DNA of 64,000 nucleotides from Pseudomonas sp. PA27(2017) (GTDB lineage Bacteria > Pseudomonadota > Gammaproteobacteria > Pseudomonadales > Pseudomonadaceae): assembly GCF_001945445.1 (NCBI RefSeq), contig NZ_MSXW01000015.1, positions 1 through 64,000 of the forward strand, read 5' to 3'. Positions within the stretch are counted from its first letter, which is position 1. Each line of letters begins with the position of its first letter. Shown one piece after another: positions 55,068 to 63,988 of the stretch. Made by a program: the position numbers and the translations under genes. Below the pieces are notes generated by a model that ran no database searches, had not been told where the DNA came from, and saw only the letters and a program-made list of their open reading frames with translations.

Positions 55068-55934
55068 ATGAGTTTTTCACCCGCACGGCGTGAGGAATAC
55101 GAAATTCCCCTGCAGCCGCTGCCCGGCCTCAAGCTGGAGCGCGAGCTGTCGCTCGGTCAGCGCCTGTGGCAACAGGGCTGGTTGCGCAAATCGCTGATTC
55201 TGCTGGCCCTGGCAGTGATCTGGGAGGCGGCTGCCCGCTACCAGGCCAACGACCTGCTGCTGCCCAGCTTCCTGCAGACGGCCAGGGCATTCATCGAGGG
55301 CATTGGCACCGGCGAGTTGCTGGAGAAGGTGGCGATCTCGCTATCGGTGCTGGTCAAGGGTTACCTGATCGGCATCGTTCTGGCCTTTCTGCTGACCAGC
55401 CTGGCGGTCTCGACCCAGCTCGGCCGCGACCTCTTGTCGACGCTGACCTCGATGTTCAACCCGCTGCCGGCCATCGCGCTGCTGCCACTGTCGCTGCTGT
55501 GGTTCGGGCTGGGCGAGAACAGCCTGATCTTCGTGCTGGTGCACTCGGTGCTCTGGGCCCTGGCGCTGAACACCTACGCCGGTTTTCTCGGCGTTTCCGA
55601 GACCCAGCGCATGGCCGGGCGCAACTACGGCCTCAAGGGCCTGCGCTTCGTGCTGTTCATCCTGATCCCGGCGGCGCTGCCATCGATCCTCTCGGGGCTG
55701 AAGATCGGCTGGGCCTTCGCCTGGCGCACGCTGATCGCCGCCGAGCTGGTGTTCGGCGCCTCCAGCGGCAAGGGCGGCCTGGGCTGGTACATCTTCCAGA
55801 ACCGTAACGAGCTGTATACCGACAAGGTGTTCGCCGGGCTGGTGGCGGTAATCCTGATCGGCCTGCTGGTGGAGAATCTGATCTTCGCCAGCATCGAGCG
55901 GGTGACCGTCAAGCGCTGGGGGATGCAGCGCTGA
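55068..55934 (+). CDS. ABC transporter permease (TauC/SsuC type)
   Basis: The inner-membrane permease (288 aa) with six predicted helices. A cytosolic N-terminus of about 45 residues precedes the first helix; the EAA-like loop lies around MAGRNYGLKGLRFVLFILIP. The start has TGAGGAG upstream. It completes a transporter with the genes at 53141 and 54191, and probably also serves the second binding protein at 56050. Confidence 0.9.
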   Translation: MSFSPARREEYEIPLQPLPGLKLERELSLGQRLWQQGWLRKSLILLALAVIWEAAARYQANDLLLPSFLQTARAFIEGIGTGELLEKVAISLSVLVKGYLIGIVLAFLLTSLAVSTQLGRDLLSTLTSMFNPLPAIALLPLSLLWFGLGENSLIFVLVHSVLWALALNTYAGFLGVSETQRMAGRNYGLKGLRFVLFILIPAALPSILSGLKIGWAFAWRTLIAAELVFGASSGKGGLGWYIFQNRNELYTDKVFAGLVAVILIGLLVENLIFASIERVTVKRWGMQR

Positions 55935-55937
55935 TCC

Positions 55938-56013
55938 TTAGGGTGGATCACGCTTCACCGATTCACCGTGTCGCAATCGCAATGGTGGATGAAAAGAGCG
56001 TCATCCACCCTAC
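55938..56013. repeat. palindromic repeat, copy 1
   Basis: The ends read TTAGGGTGGAT and ATCCACCCTACG, forming a ~75-bp imperfect palindrome. Its reverse complement matches the copy at 59650-59725, including the first 30 bases. It separates the permease from the second binding protein. Confidence 0.8.
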
Positions 56014-56049
56014 GTAACCAACTTACTGATCACATAACGAGAAACGACC

Positions 56050-57066
56050 ATGACCAACACGTTCAAATTCGGCCGCCTGGCCACCGCGCTGGGCTTGCTC
56101 GGCGCCTTGGCGACTCCGCTGGCCGCTCATGCCGAAGGCAAGATCAGCATCGCCCAGCAGTTCGGCATCGGTTACCTGGTGCTGCATGTGGTCAAGGACC
56201 AGCAACTGATCGAGAAGCATGCCAAGGCCCAGGGCCTGGACAAGATCGACGTCGAGTGGCGGACCATCTCCGGTGCCACCGCGATGAACGAGGCGCTGCT
56301 GGCCGGTGCCATCGACGTGGTCTCGGCGGGCGTGCCGCCGATGCTCACCGTGTGGGACCGCACCCATGGCCGGCAGAACGTCAAGGCCGTGGCTTCGCTG
56401 GGCTCGCTGCCCAATTATCTGCTGAGTAATCGCGATGAAGTGAAGACTCTCGACGATCTCGGTGAGAAGGACCGTATCGCGGTGCCGGCCGCCGGCGTCG
56501 GCTTCCAGTCGCGCACCCTGCAGATCGAAACCGCCAAGCGTTACGGCAATGCCGACTTCCAGCGTTTCGACAAGATTTCCGTCAGCCTGCCGCACCCGGA
56601 TGCCACCGCGGCACTGACCAAGGGCGGCTCGGAAATCACCGCGCATTTCTCCAGCCCGCCATTCCAGTACCAGGCGCTGGAAAACCCCAAGGTGCACAAG
56701 CTGATCAGCAGCTACGACATCCTCGGCGGCCAGGCCACTTTCAACGTGCTCTACGCCACCGAGAAATTCCACGACGCCAATCCGAAGACCTACAAGGCTT
56801 TCTACGACGCGCTGGTCGAGGCCTCGCAGATCATCAAGGCCGACAAGGCCGCTGCGGCCGAGACCTACATTCGTGTGGAGAACTCCAAGTTGCCGCTGGA
56901 GTTCGTGAGGAAAATCATCGAGGACCCGGAAAACGACTTCACCGTGTCGCCGCAGCGCACCTTCATCTACGCCGAGAAGTTGCACGAACTGGGCGTGCTG
57001 AAGAACAAGGCCAGCTCCTGGAAGGATTACTTCTTCGAAGAAGCCTACGCCAATCCGGGCAGCTGA
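56050..57066 (+). CDS. sulfonate/taurine-type ABC substrate-binding protein (copy 2)
   Basis: A paralog of the protein at 53141 (338 aa). It has a signal peptide (ATALGLLGALATPLAAHA), the same FGIGYLVLHVVKDQQLIEKH, MLTVWDRTHGRQNVKAVASL and FSSPPFQYQALENP segments, and a DYFFEEA end. No separate ATPase or permease follows, so the two proteins probably share one transporter with different ligands. A palindromic repeat lies just upstream. Confidence 0.88.
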   Translation: MTNTFKFGRLATALGLLGALATPLAAHAEGKISIAQQFGIGYLVLHVVKDQQLIEKHAKAQGLDKIDVEWRTISGATAMNEALLAGAIDVVSAGVPPMLTVWDRTHGRQNVKAVASLGSLPNYLLSNRDEVKTLDDLGEKDRIAVPAAGVGFQSRTLQIETAKRYGNADFQRFDKISVSLPHPDATAALTKGGSEITAHFSSPPFQYQALENPKVHKLISSYDILGGQATFNVLYATEKFHDANPKTYKAFYDALVEASQIIKADKAAAAETYIRVENSKLPLEFVRKIIEDPENDFTVSPQRTFIYAEKLHELGVLKNKASSWKDYFFEEAYANPGS

Positions 57067-57293
57067 TCCGCGTTGAACTGGATAGCGCCCTGCTACTGGG
57101 CGCTTGACTTCTGAAAGCGTAGCGACTCGATTGACGCGTGACATCGAATGGCAACAGCGCTCTGCTGACTTACGCGCCACTGGCGTTGCCCAGGCGTTGC
57201 TGGTGCGCGTCGGCATCAGTGCGACGCCTTCGAAGGGTCGACTTCGAGAACGGCGGGCACCGAGGCCTTGAGGCCTCTGGCGATCTTGTAGAG

Positions 57294-58190
57294 TCAGTCC
57301 TTGCGATTGCGGCGCAACTCCTCCAGCAACTTGTGCTTGTCGCGCTCGCGCTTGGCAATCACGTCACGCTCGCTGCGGATCTGGGCATGGCTGAGCAGGG
57401 CAAAGATAAAGCTGCCGCCGATGATATTGCCGGTCAGGGTAGGCCCCGCAAACACCAGCCAGAAATCGCCCCAGCTCACTTCACCGGCATACACCAGATA
57501 AGACACCTCTACCGAGCCGACCACGATATGGGTGAAGTCACCCAGTGCCATCAGGTAAGTGATCAGCACGATAATGGCGATCTTGGCGCTTTCCATCGAG
57601 GCGATCATCCACACCATGGTGGCGATCATCCAGCCCGAGATGATGCCTTTGGCAAGCATCTTGGACACGTCGTTTTCCATCACCTTGCGGCCGATTTCCA
57701 GAAACGCCAGGTCGGTTTGGGTATCGAAAATCGGCAGGCGCAGCATCACCCAAGCCACCAGCAGGGTGCCGGCCAGGTTTCCGCATAGCACCACGCCCCA
57801 AAGACGCAATAGTCGCCCAACATTGTTCAGCGTCAGCTTGCTCATCACCGGCAGCACGGCGGTCAGGGTGTTTTCCGTAAACAGTTGCTGACGGGCGAGG
57901 ATCACCGCCAGAAAGCCTGCCGAATAACCGAGACTGGCGATCACATGACTTTCATCGCTGGGGCCCAACCGAGAGCGGAACAAACCCATGGCCATCAGCG
58001 ACAGGCCCATGGTCAGCCCGGCGGCCAGCGCCGACCACCATAATGCTGCGATGCTGCGTTCCAGCTCATGGTCGCCCTGGATCCTGATGGTCTCATGCAA
58101 CACCGCCGCCCGCGGCGGCAGCTTCTCATCGATCTCGCGCTCTTCTTCGGCTGACAGGCCGGGTGTCTTGCCGTCTGCTTGTTCTTGCAT
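57294..58190 (-). CDS. formate/nitrite transporter (FNT) family channel, YfdC-like
   Basis: A pentameric inner-membrane channel family for small monovalent anions. The 298-aa product has six helices, with LARQQLFTENTLTAVLP and a GDFTHIVVGSVEVSYL segment in the pore regions. A soluble N-terminus of about 50 residues (SAEEEREIDEKLPPRAAVLHE) and a basic C-tail resemble E. coli YfdC more than FocA. AAGGTAACC precedes ATG 58190; ATG 58205 is an alternative. It stands alone and reads opposite to its neighbours. Confidence 0.85.
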   Translation of the reverse strand: MQEQADGKTPGLSAEEEREIDEKLPPRAAVLHETIRIQGDHELERSIAALWWSALAAGLTMGLSLMAMGLFRSRLGPSDESHVIASLGYSAGFLAVILARQQLFTENTLTAVLPVMSKLTLNNVGRLLRLWGVVLCGNLAGTLLVAWVMLRLPIFDTQTDLAFLEIGRKVMENDVSKMLAKGIISGWMIATMVWMIASMESAKIAIIVLITYLMALGDFTHIVVGSVEVSYLVYAGEVSWGDFWLVFAGPTLTGNIIGGSFIFALLSHAQIRSERDVIAKRERDKHKLLEELRRNRKD

Positions 58191-58236
58191 ACCGGTTACC
58201 TTCATGGGTGAAACGACGGAGGCCCGTCTGTCTAAG

Positions 58237-58374
58237 AACCTGTTCAAAGTCTGCTGTGCGTCGGCACTGCGGCGTTAAAAACAGGCTCGGACTGCTCATT
58301 TACAGCTCGTAAACTCCGCGTCCTCGCCTGTTTTCGCCTTGCATTGCTCTAGCTCGCTAGACTTTGAACAGGCT
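58237..58374. repeat. MITE-like element with terminal inverted repeats
   Basis: CCTGTTCAAAGTCT (58239-58252) and AGACTTTGAACAGG (58359-58372) are perfect 14-bp terminal inverted repeats around a ~105-bp core that has a second inner inverted pair (AAAACAGGC and GCCTGTTTT). There is no coding capacity. It lies in the 400-bp gap between the FNT gene and sbp. It resembles short repeats I recall from other pseudomonads. Confidence 0.8.
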
Positions 58375-58589
58375 CTGAGGATTCAGACCTGCGGCGCCCG
58401 GCGTCGTTCTGCCGTCATGAAGGCGTCCTTGCCTCGCGGCAGGATGGGCTACGGCGCAGCCGTGCGTGAAACGTCAACAGACCTCAGTGCGTAGTGGAAT
58501 ATGATTATGATAAAAGGGTTCTTTTAAGGCATAAGGCCATCAGGCAGACTGCCGCCCTTATCTGCCCCCTCGTAAGGAAACCCTGGATC

Positions 58590-59603
58590 ATGCTGAAGAA
58601 AATCCTGCTGGCGACTGCCGTCACCACGTCGCTGCTTGGCAGCGCTGTCGCATCGGCGGCGGACAAGCCGATTCTGAACGCCTCCTACGATGTCGCCCGT
58701 GAGCTGTTCGCCGAGATTAATCCCAAGTTTCAGGCTCACTGGAAGGCCGAGACCGGCAAGGATCTGAAGATCGACCAGTCGTTCGCCGGCACGTCGCGCC
58801 AGGCTCAGGACATCATCCAGGGCAAGAAGGTCGACACCGTGACCTTCAACCAGGTCACCGACGTGGACATCCTCGCCAAACGCGGCCTGGTGCGTAAGGA
58901 CTGGGCCGAGCAGTTCCCCAACCACAGCTCGCCGTACTACAGCACCACCGCATTCCTGGTGCGTAAGGGCAACCCCAAGGGCATCAAGAACTGGGACGAC
59001 CTGGCTCGGTCCGACGTGAAGCTGGTGTTCCCCAACCCGAAAACCTCCGGCAACGCCCGCTACAGCTACCTGGGCGCGTGGCTGTACGCCAACGAAGCGT
59101 TCAAGGGTGATGAAGCGAAGATCAAGGAGTTCGTCGGCAAGGTGCTGCGCAATGTCGAGAACTTCCCCACCGGCGGCCGTGGCGCCACCGTGGCCTTCGC
59201 CCAGAACGGGCAGGGCGACGTGCTGCTGAGCTTCGAATCGGAAGTGGTGAACATCGCCAAGGGCGAGGAATTCAAGTCCGGCGAGTTCGAGGTGATCGTG
59301 CCGCCGGTGAGCGTGCTGGCCGAATTCCCGGTCGCCGTCGTCGACAAGGTGGTGGACGAGAAGGGCACCCGCGACGTGGCCAAGGCATACCTGGACTTCC
59401 AGTACAGCAAAGACATCCAGAAGCTGCTGACCACCTACCATTATCGCGTGCAGGACAAGGAAGTGGCCGCCGAGACCGCCGGCCAGTTCCAGGATCTTCG
59501 TCTGATCAACCCGACCGACGTGCTGGGCACCTGGGACGAGATCACTGCCAAGCATTTCGATGGCAATGGTATTCTTGACCAGCTTCTGGCCGAAGGCCGC
59601 TAA
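58590..59603 (+). CDS. sbp: sulfate-binding protein
   Basis: The periplasmic sulfate/thiosulfate-binding protein (337 aa) of the CysTWA importer. It has a signal peptide (LLATAVTTSLLGSAVASA), and NASYDVARELFAEIN begins the mature part, as in Sbp/CysP. SFAGTSRQAQDII and FPNPKTSGNARYSYLGAW are ligand-site segments. AAGGA precedes ATG 58590. cysT follows after 297 bases that hold a palindromic repeat. Confidence 0.95.
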   Translation: MLKKILLATAVTTSLLGSAVASAADKPILNASYDVARELFAEINPKFQAHWKAETGKDLKIDQSFAGTSRQAQDIIQGKKVDTVTFNQVTDVDILAKRGLVRKDWAEQFPNHSSPYYSTTAFLVRKGNPKGIKNWDDLARSDVKLVFPNPKTSGNARYSYLGAWLYANEAFKGDEAKIKEFVGKVLRNVENFPTGGRGATVAFAQNGQGDVLLSFESEVVNIAKGEEFKSGEFEVIVPPVSVLAEFPVAVVDKVVDEKGTRDVAKAYLDFQYSKDIQKLLTTYHYRVQDKEVAAETAGQFQDLRLINPTDVLGTWDEITAKHFDGNGILDQLLAEGR

Positions 59604-59649
59604 TCGGCTTGCAGTCGACCGACGGCGATAAGGCAAAAGCGGTCGCTAC

Positions 59650-59725
59650 GTAGGGTGGATGACGCTCTTTTCATCCACCGTTGCGATCGCGGAGTGGTGG
59701 ACGGATGAAGCGTCGTCCACCCTAC
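59650..59725. repeat. palindromic repeat, copy 2
   Basis: GTAGGGTGGATGACGC at the left and GCGTCGTCCACCCTAC at the right form a 76-bp palindrome. It is an inverted copy of 55938-56013. It sits in the 297-bp gap between sbp and cysT. Confidence 0.8.
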
Positions 59726-59900
59726 AGGTGTCCGCTCTCGCAACGCCGCCTTGCAGTCAATGCCGAGGGCGTTACCGCGACAGAAGAAGTAGGGGCCTAC
59801 TGCGGGCCGTGAGCGGCGAACCACCCTGATTATTGAGCCGCATCAGCCGTATTCCACAAACCGCCGACTTCCGGCGGTTTGTGCATTCAAGGATTTCCGA

Positions 59901-60749
59901 GTGAGCAAGACCCCCGTTTTCTTTCTGCAGAATCCGCTGCTGCCGGGCTTTGGCCTGAGCTTCGGTTTCAGCGTCTTCTACCTGTCGCTGGTCATTCTGT
60001 TTCCGCTGTCCGCCCTGTTGCTGTACGTCAGCGACATGAGCTGGGCGCAGTACTGGCAGGCGATCAGCGATCCGCGTGTGGTGCAGAGTTACAAGGTGAC
60101 CATCAGCGGCGCCTTCTACTCGACCGTGATCGTGCTGCTGATCGGTTTGCTGATCGCCTGGATCATCACCCGTTACGACTTTCCGGGCCGCCGTCTGGTC
60201 GATGCCCTGGTGGACCTGCCGTTCGCGCTACCGACCTCGGTGGCCGGTTTGACCCTGGCGACCTTGCTGGTACCCGGCGGTTGGCTCGGCCAGTACTTCG
60301 AGGCTGCGGGCGTCAAGATCGCCTATGCCTACCCGGGCCTGCTGATCGCCATGGTGTTCACCAGCCTGCCATTCGTGGTGCGCACCGTGCAGCCGGTGCT
60401 GCAGAGCCTGGGCAGCGAGTACGAGGAAGCCGCGCGCACCCTGGGCGCCAAGAAATGGCAGAGCTTCGCCTACGTGGTGCTGCCGAGCTTGCTGCCTGCG
60501 CTGATCACCGGTGCGTCGCAAGCCTTCGTGCGCAGCCTGGGTGAGTTCGGCGCGGTGATCATGATCGCCGGCAACATTCCCTATAAGACCGAAGTGTCGT
60601 CGCTGATGATTTTCGTGCGCCTGCAGGAATTCAACTACCCGGCAGCGGCGGCGATCGCCTCGGTGATTCTGTTGGCGTCGCTGTTCCTGCTGTTCAGCCT
60701 GCAGGTGGTGCAGGGCCGACTGTTCAAATGGCAGAGGCAAGGCCGATGA
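59901..60749 (+). CDS. cysT: sulfate ABC transporter permease CysT
   Basis: An inner-membrane permease subunit for sulfate/thiosulfate import (282 aa, six helices). Its EAA loop reads EYEEAARTLGAKKWQSFAYV. The pore segment DLPFALPTSVAGLTLATL is typical of CysT/CysU. The start is GTG 59901 with AAGGA upstream. It overlaps cysW (ATGA). Confidence 0.95.
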   Translation: MSKTPVFFLQNPLLPGFGLSFGFSVFYLSLVILFPLSALLLYVSDMSWAQYWQAISDPRVVQSYKVTISGAFYSTVIVLLIGLLIAWIITRYDFPGRRLVDALVDLPFALPTSVAGLTLATLLVPGGWLGQYFEAAGVKIAYAYPGLLIAMVFTSLPFVVRTVQPVLQSLGSEYEEAARTLGAKKWQSFAYVVLPSLLPALITGASQAFVRSLGEFGAVIMIAGNIPYKTEVSSLMIFVRLQEFNYPAAAAIASVILLASLFLLFSLQVVQGRLFKWQRQGR

Positions 60750-61576
60750 AGAAGCCCCAATACTGGCACCAATGGTTGCTCATCGGTCTGGGCCTCGGCG
60801 CGGTCGCGCTGATGCTGCTGGTGCCCCTGGCGCTGATTTTCACCCGGGCGCTCAGCGGTGGCTGGGCGATGCTGGTCGACAACCTGTCCCAGGATTACAT
60901 GCAGCACGCCATCGGCCTGACTCTGCTGGTCGCCGCGCTCACCGTGCCGCTGAACCTGTGCTTCGGCATTCTGCTGGCCTGGTGCGTGACCCACTACGAT
61001 TTCCGCGGCCGCAAGCTGCTCACCACCCTGGTGGACATTCCCTATGCGGTGTCGCCGGTAGTCGCCGGCCTCTGCTATCTGGTCGTATACGGGCTGGAAA
61101 GCGCCCTGGGCCAGTGGTTCTACGATAACGACATGCAACTGATGTTTGCCTGGCCGGGGATCGTCATGGTCACGGTGTTCGTCACCGCTCCGTACGTGGC
61201 GCGCATCCTGATTCCGGTGATGCAGTCCCAGGGCAATGACGAGGAAACCTCGGCGCTGTGTCTGGGCGCCAATGGCTGGCAGATCTTCCGCCACATCACG
61301 CTGCCGAACATCAAGTGGGCGCTGCTGTATGGCGTGGTGGTCACCAATGCGCGGGCCGTTGGCGAGTTCGGTGCGGTGTCGGTGGTCTCCGGCACCATTC
61401 TCAACCAGACCCTGACGCTGCCGTTGCTGGTCGACCAGCTCAACAACGACTACAAGCCGGTCGCCGCCTTCACCGCGGCAGCGCTGCTGGCCTGCATGGC
61501 GCTGCTTACCCTGTTGCTGAAGACCTACATGGAGTGGCGGCAGAGGGTGAATATGCAGCGCGCCGCCGACAGCTAA
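60746..61576 (+). CDS. cysW: sulfate ABC transporter permease CysW
   Basis: The second sulfate permease (276 aa), partner of CysT. DIPYAVSPVVAGLCYLVVYG and the EAA loop EETSALCLGANGWQIFRHIT identify it. ATG 60746 overlaps the cysT stop. Its stop codon directly abuts the stop of the next, convergent gene, and no cysA follows although cysA usually ends this operon in pseudomonads. Confidence 0.95.
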   Translation: MKKPQYWHQWLLIGLGLGAVALMLLVPLALIFTRALSGGWAMLVDNLSQDYMQHAIGLTLLVAALTVPLNLCFGILLAWCVTHYDFRGRKLLTTLVDIPYAVSPVVAGLCYLVVYGLESALGQWFYDNDMQLMFAWPGIVMVTVFVTAPYVARILIPVMQSQGNDEETSALCLGANGWQIFRHITLPNIKWALLYGVVVTNARAVGEFGAVSVVSGTILNQTLTLPLLVDQLNNDYKPVAAFTAAALLACMALLTLLLKTYMEWRQRVNMQRAADS

Positions 61577-62752
61577 CTAGCGCGCAAGCTGGGTCAGGTG
61601 CCGGGCCAGTGCGGCCTTGAACGGCGGCAGATTCTGCGCCAGGCGCAGGCCTGCATTGCGCAGCAGGCGGGTAGGGGCGCGATCATCGGTGTACAGCCGC
61701 ACCAGCAGGCTGGTGGCCTGGTAGAGCGGCCAGCTGGCTCGCTGCTGGGCACCGGCGTAGCGCTGCAGGACGCCTGGCTCACCGATGTCCCGGCCCTGGC
61801 GCAATGCGCCGAGCAGAGTATCGGCCAGGCGCTTCTGGCTTTGCAGGCCGAAGTTGAAACCATGGGCCGTGACCGGGTGCATGCCCACTGCGGCGTCGCC
61901 CAGCAAGGCACTGCGCAACCCGGCGAAGCGCTCGGCATACACGCCCACCAGCGGGTAGGTGATGCGCTCGCCAATCAGCTCCATGCGCCCCAGGCGGCGG
62001 TCGAAGCGCCGCTCCATCTCGCGGGCGAAGGCCTCATCGTCGAGGCCCATCACCCGATTCATTTCGGTGGGCTCGAGGGTCAGTACCGCCGAGGCGCAGT
62101 TGCCATTCAACGGTAGCAGGGCAAGGGTCTGCCCGTAGCCGAACCACTCCCAGGCCACTTGCTCATGGCTGCGCTCGTGGGCCATGCGGCATACCAGCAT
62201 GGTCTTGCCGAAGTCCTCCATGCGCGCGCCGATACCGAGGCGCCTGCGGGTTTCGGAAAAGCGGCTGTCGGCCGCGACGATCAGGCGTGCGTCAAGAACG
62301 GTGCCGTCGCTCAAGCGCAAGGCGACACTTTCAGCCGAGCAGCTCAGCTCGCTAATCGTACGCTCGCAGAACAGTTCGACGTCTGGGCATTCGCTCACCG
62401 CACCATAGGCGGCCCGGCGAATCGCCTGGTTGGGCACCAGGCAGCCAAGGCGCTCCTTGCCGACCGCCGCAGCGGCAATGCGCAAGGCATAGAGCGAAGG
62501 GCCGTTGAGCACCTGGGCGTCGCGCAACGGAGCGATCTCTTTGGCGCAGAATCGCTGCCACAGGCCCAGGTCTTCGAGGATTCGTTGCGAGGCGTGCGTC
62601 AGCGCGATCTCACGGCCGTCGAACGGCGGGGCAGTCAGTTCCGCTTCGGGCTGACGCTCGATGATGCGGATCGACAGGCCATGGCCCGATAACGAACGCG
62701 CCAGACACAACCCCGCAGGCCCGGCGCCCACGATGACGACATCGGCTTTCAT
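61577..62752 (-). CDS. FAD-dependent monooxygenase, UbiH/UbiF/UbiM-like
   Basis: A 391-aa flavin monooxygenase of the ubiquinone-hydroxylase group. It shows the FAD motif VVIVGAGPAGLCLARSL, the DGREIALTHASQRILEDLG segment of UbiH-like enzymes, the mid DG motif as LIVAADSRFSETR, and the GDAAVGMHPVTAHGFNFGL FAD-binding end. The sequence suggests the UbiM subgroup, but I cannot separate it firmly from other paralogs. ATG 62752 has AGGAG upstream. It stands alone. Confidence 0.88.
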   Translation of the reverse strand: MKADVVIVGAGPAGLCLARSLSGHGLSIRIIERQPEAELTAPPFDGREIALTHASQRILEDLGLWQRFCAKEIAPLRDAQVLNGPSLYALRIAAAAVGKERLGCLVPNQAIRRAAYGAVSECPDVELFCERTISELSCSAESVALRLSDGTVLDARLIVAADSRFSETRRRLGIGARMEDFGKTMLVCRMAHERSHEQVAWEWFGYGQTLALLPLNGNCASAVLTLEPTEMNRVMGLDDEAFAREMERRFDRRLGRMELIGERITYPLVGVYAERFAGLRSALLGDAAVGMHPVTAHGFNFGLQSQKRLADTLLGALRQGRDIGEPGVLQRYAGAQQRASWPLYQATSLLVRLYTDDRAPTRLLRNAGLRLAQNLPPFKAALARHLTQLAR

Positions 62753-62837
62753 GGCCGTTTCTCCTGTCAAAGACCAGACCGGAGCCTAGGTCAGCACGTA
62801 CCGGCAAGCCTTGCTCAGGATCAGTCAATCCAGCGGT

Positions 62838-63275
62838 TTACCAAAAACCGATGGGGTGCCGCTCGTTGATGTAGTCCAGCGGCAGCGCAAAGCCCTTGCG
62901 AAAGAAATTGGCCAGGCGGGTATCGATGACCTTTTCGTTGATCGAGGCGAGCAGCGACTCCTGGCGATGGATGTCGCCGCTGTCGGCGTAGAACTCCTCG
63001 TGAAGCATGCGTTGCGCGGCCAGGTTGGCTACCAGGCTGTAGCTGCTCACGGTGTCCTCGCCGGGGCGGCTGACCGCCAGGATCAGGCGCGGCTTGTCAT
63101 GCTCCAGCACCAGATCGACCACCACGTCGAGATCATGATTACGTGCGTAGCTGGCTGCCTCCTCGAACAGTGGGCGCGCCTTCTCGCTCAGCGCCTGGAT
63201 GAATGCCTGGCGCAGCGAGTCGTCGCTGACATCCTGCAGCCCGTGGGTTTGTTGTGGTTTGCGCAGCGTATTCAC
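62838..63275 (-). CDS. hypothetical protein, 145 aa
   Basis: The start is GTG 63275 after GGGGACGACAG. The product is soluble: an N-terminal helix pair (DDSLRQAFIQALSEKARPLF), a strand DLDVVVDLVLEHDKPRLILA, and a C-terminal helical part (ESLLASINEKVIDTRLANFF). I recognise no named domain. It is divergent from the CinA-family gene. Confidence 0.7.
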   Translation of the reverse strand: MNTLRKPQQTHGLQDVSDDSLRQAFIQALSEKARPLFEEAASYARNHDLDVVVDLVLEHDKPRLILAVSRPGEDTVSSYSLVANLAAQRMLHEEFYADSGDIHRQESLLASINEKVIDTRLANFFRKGFALPLDYINERHPIGFW

Positions 63276-63438
63276 CTGTCGTCCCCTCTGTTCTTCGGTT
63301 CTCCAGGCTGGGAAAACCAGCCTGCCTGGGGAGTTCAGCCGGCACGATCAGCGGTCGCTGGCAAATGCTTCGGAACTTGTAGCCCCCGACCACTGCCATA
63401 GACACACGGTAACAATTGGTTAGGAGACATTCGCGGGC

Positions 63439-63939
63439 ATGCAAAACATCGAGCAGGCGGTTCATTTCCTGGAAAAGTACAACCTGGTGCTGAGCACGGC
63501 AGAGTCGGCCACGGCCGGTTTGCTGGCCGCCACGGTGGCTGCGGTGCCGGGTTGTGACGGCGTGCTCGAAAGCGGCTTCGTGGTGTATTCCAAACGCGCG
63601 ATGCAGACTTCCCTGGGTGTCAAGCCGGAGACCATCGAGACCTTCGGCATGAACAGCGAAGAGGTGGCGCGCGAGATGGCCCTGGGCGTGCTGATGACCA
63701 GCAGCGCCGACATCATCCTGGCCATCACCGGTGCCCCGACCGCCGACGACAAGCGCGGTCAGCAGGTCTACGACGGCGCCATGTGCTTCGCCTGCGCCAC
63801 GCGCCTGGCCGAGCACCAGGGGGTGACCAGCGAAACCGTGACCTTTCCCGGAGACAACAACGAACGGCGTGTGGCCGCCGCACGCCATGCCTTGCTGCGA
63901 CTGCCTTACTACTACGAACGGCTGCGTCAGACCTCCTGA
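63439..63939 (+). CDS. CinA C-terminal-domain protein (PncC-like)
   Basis: A single-domain CinA protein (166 aa). Characterised members deamidate nicotinamide mononucleotide in NAD recycling. The N-terminal motif STAESATAGLLAATVAAVPG and the ILAITGAPTADD segment are diagnostic, although the canonical pncC copy next to recA has AESCTGG. This is therefore probably a paralog whose activity is unproven. AGGAG precedes ATG 63439. Confidence 0.88.
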   Translation: MQNIEQAVHFLEKYNLVLSTAESATAGLLAATVAAVPGCDGVLESGFVVYSKRAMQTSLGVKPETIETFGMNSEEVAREMALGVLMTSSADIILAITGAPTADDKRGQQVYDGAMCFACATRLAEHQGVTSETVTFPGDNNERRVAAARHALLRLPYYYERLRQTS

Positions 63940-63988
63940 CGCCGACGCTTCAGCGACTTGAGCAACATTGACCATTCAAGGAAACCAC

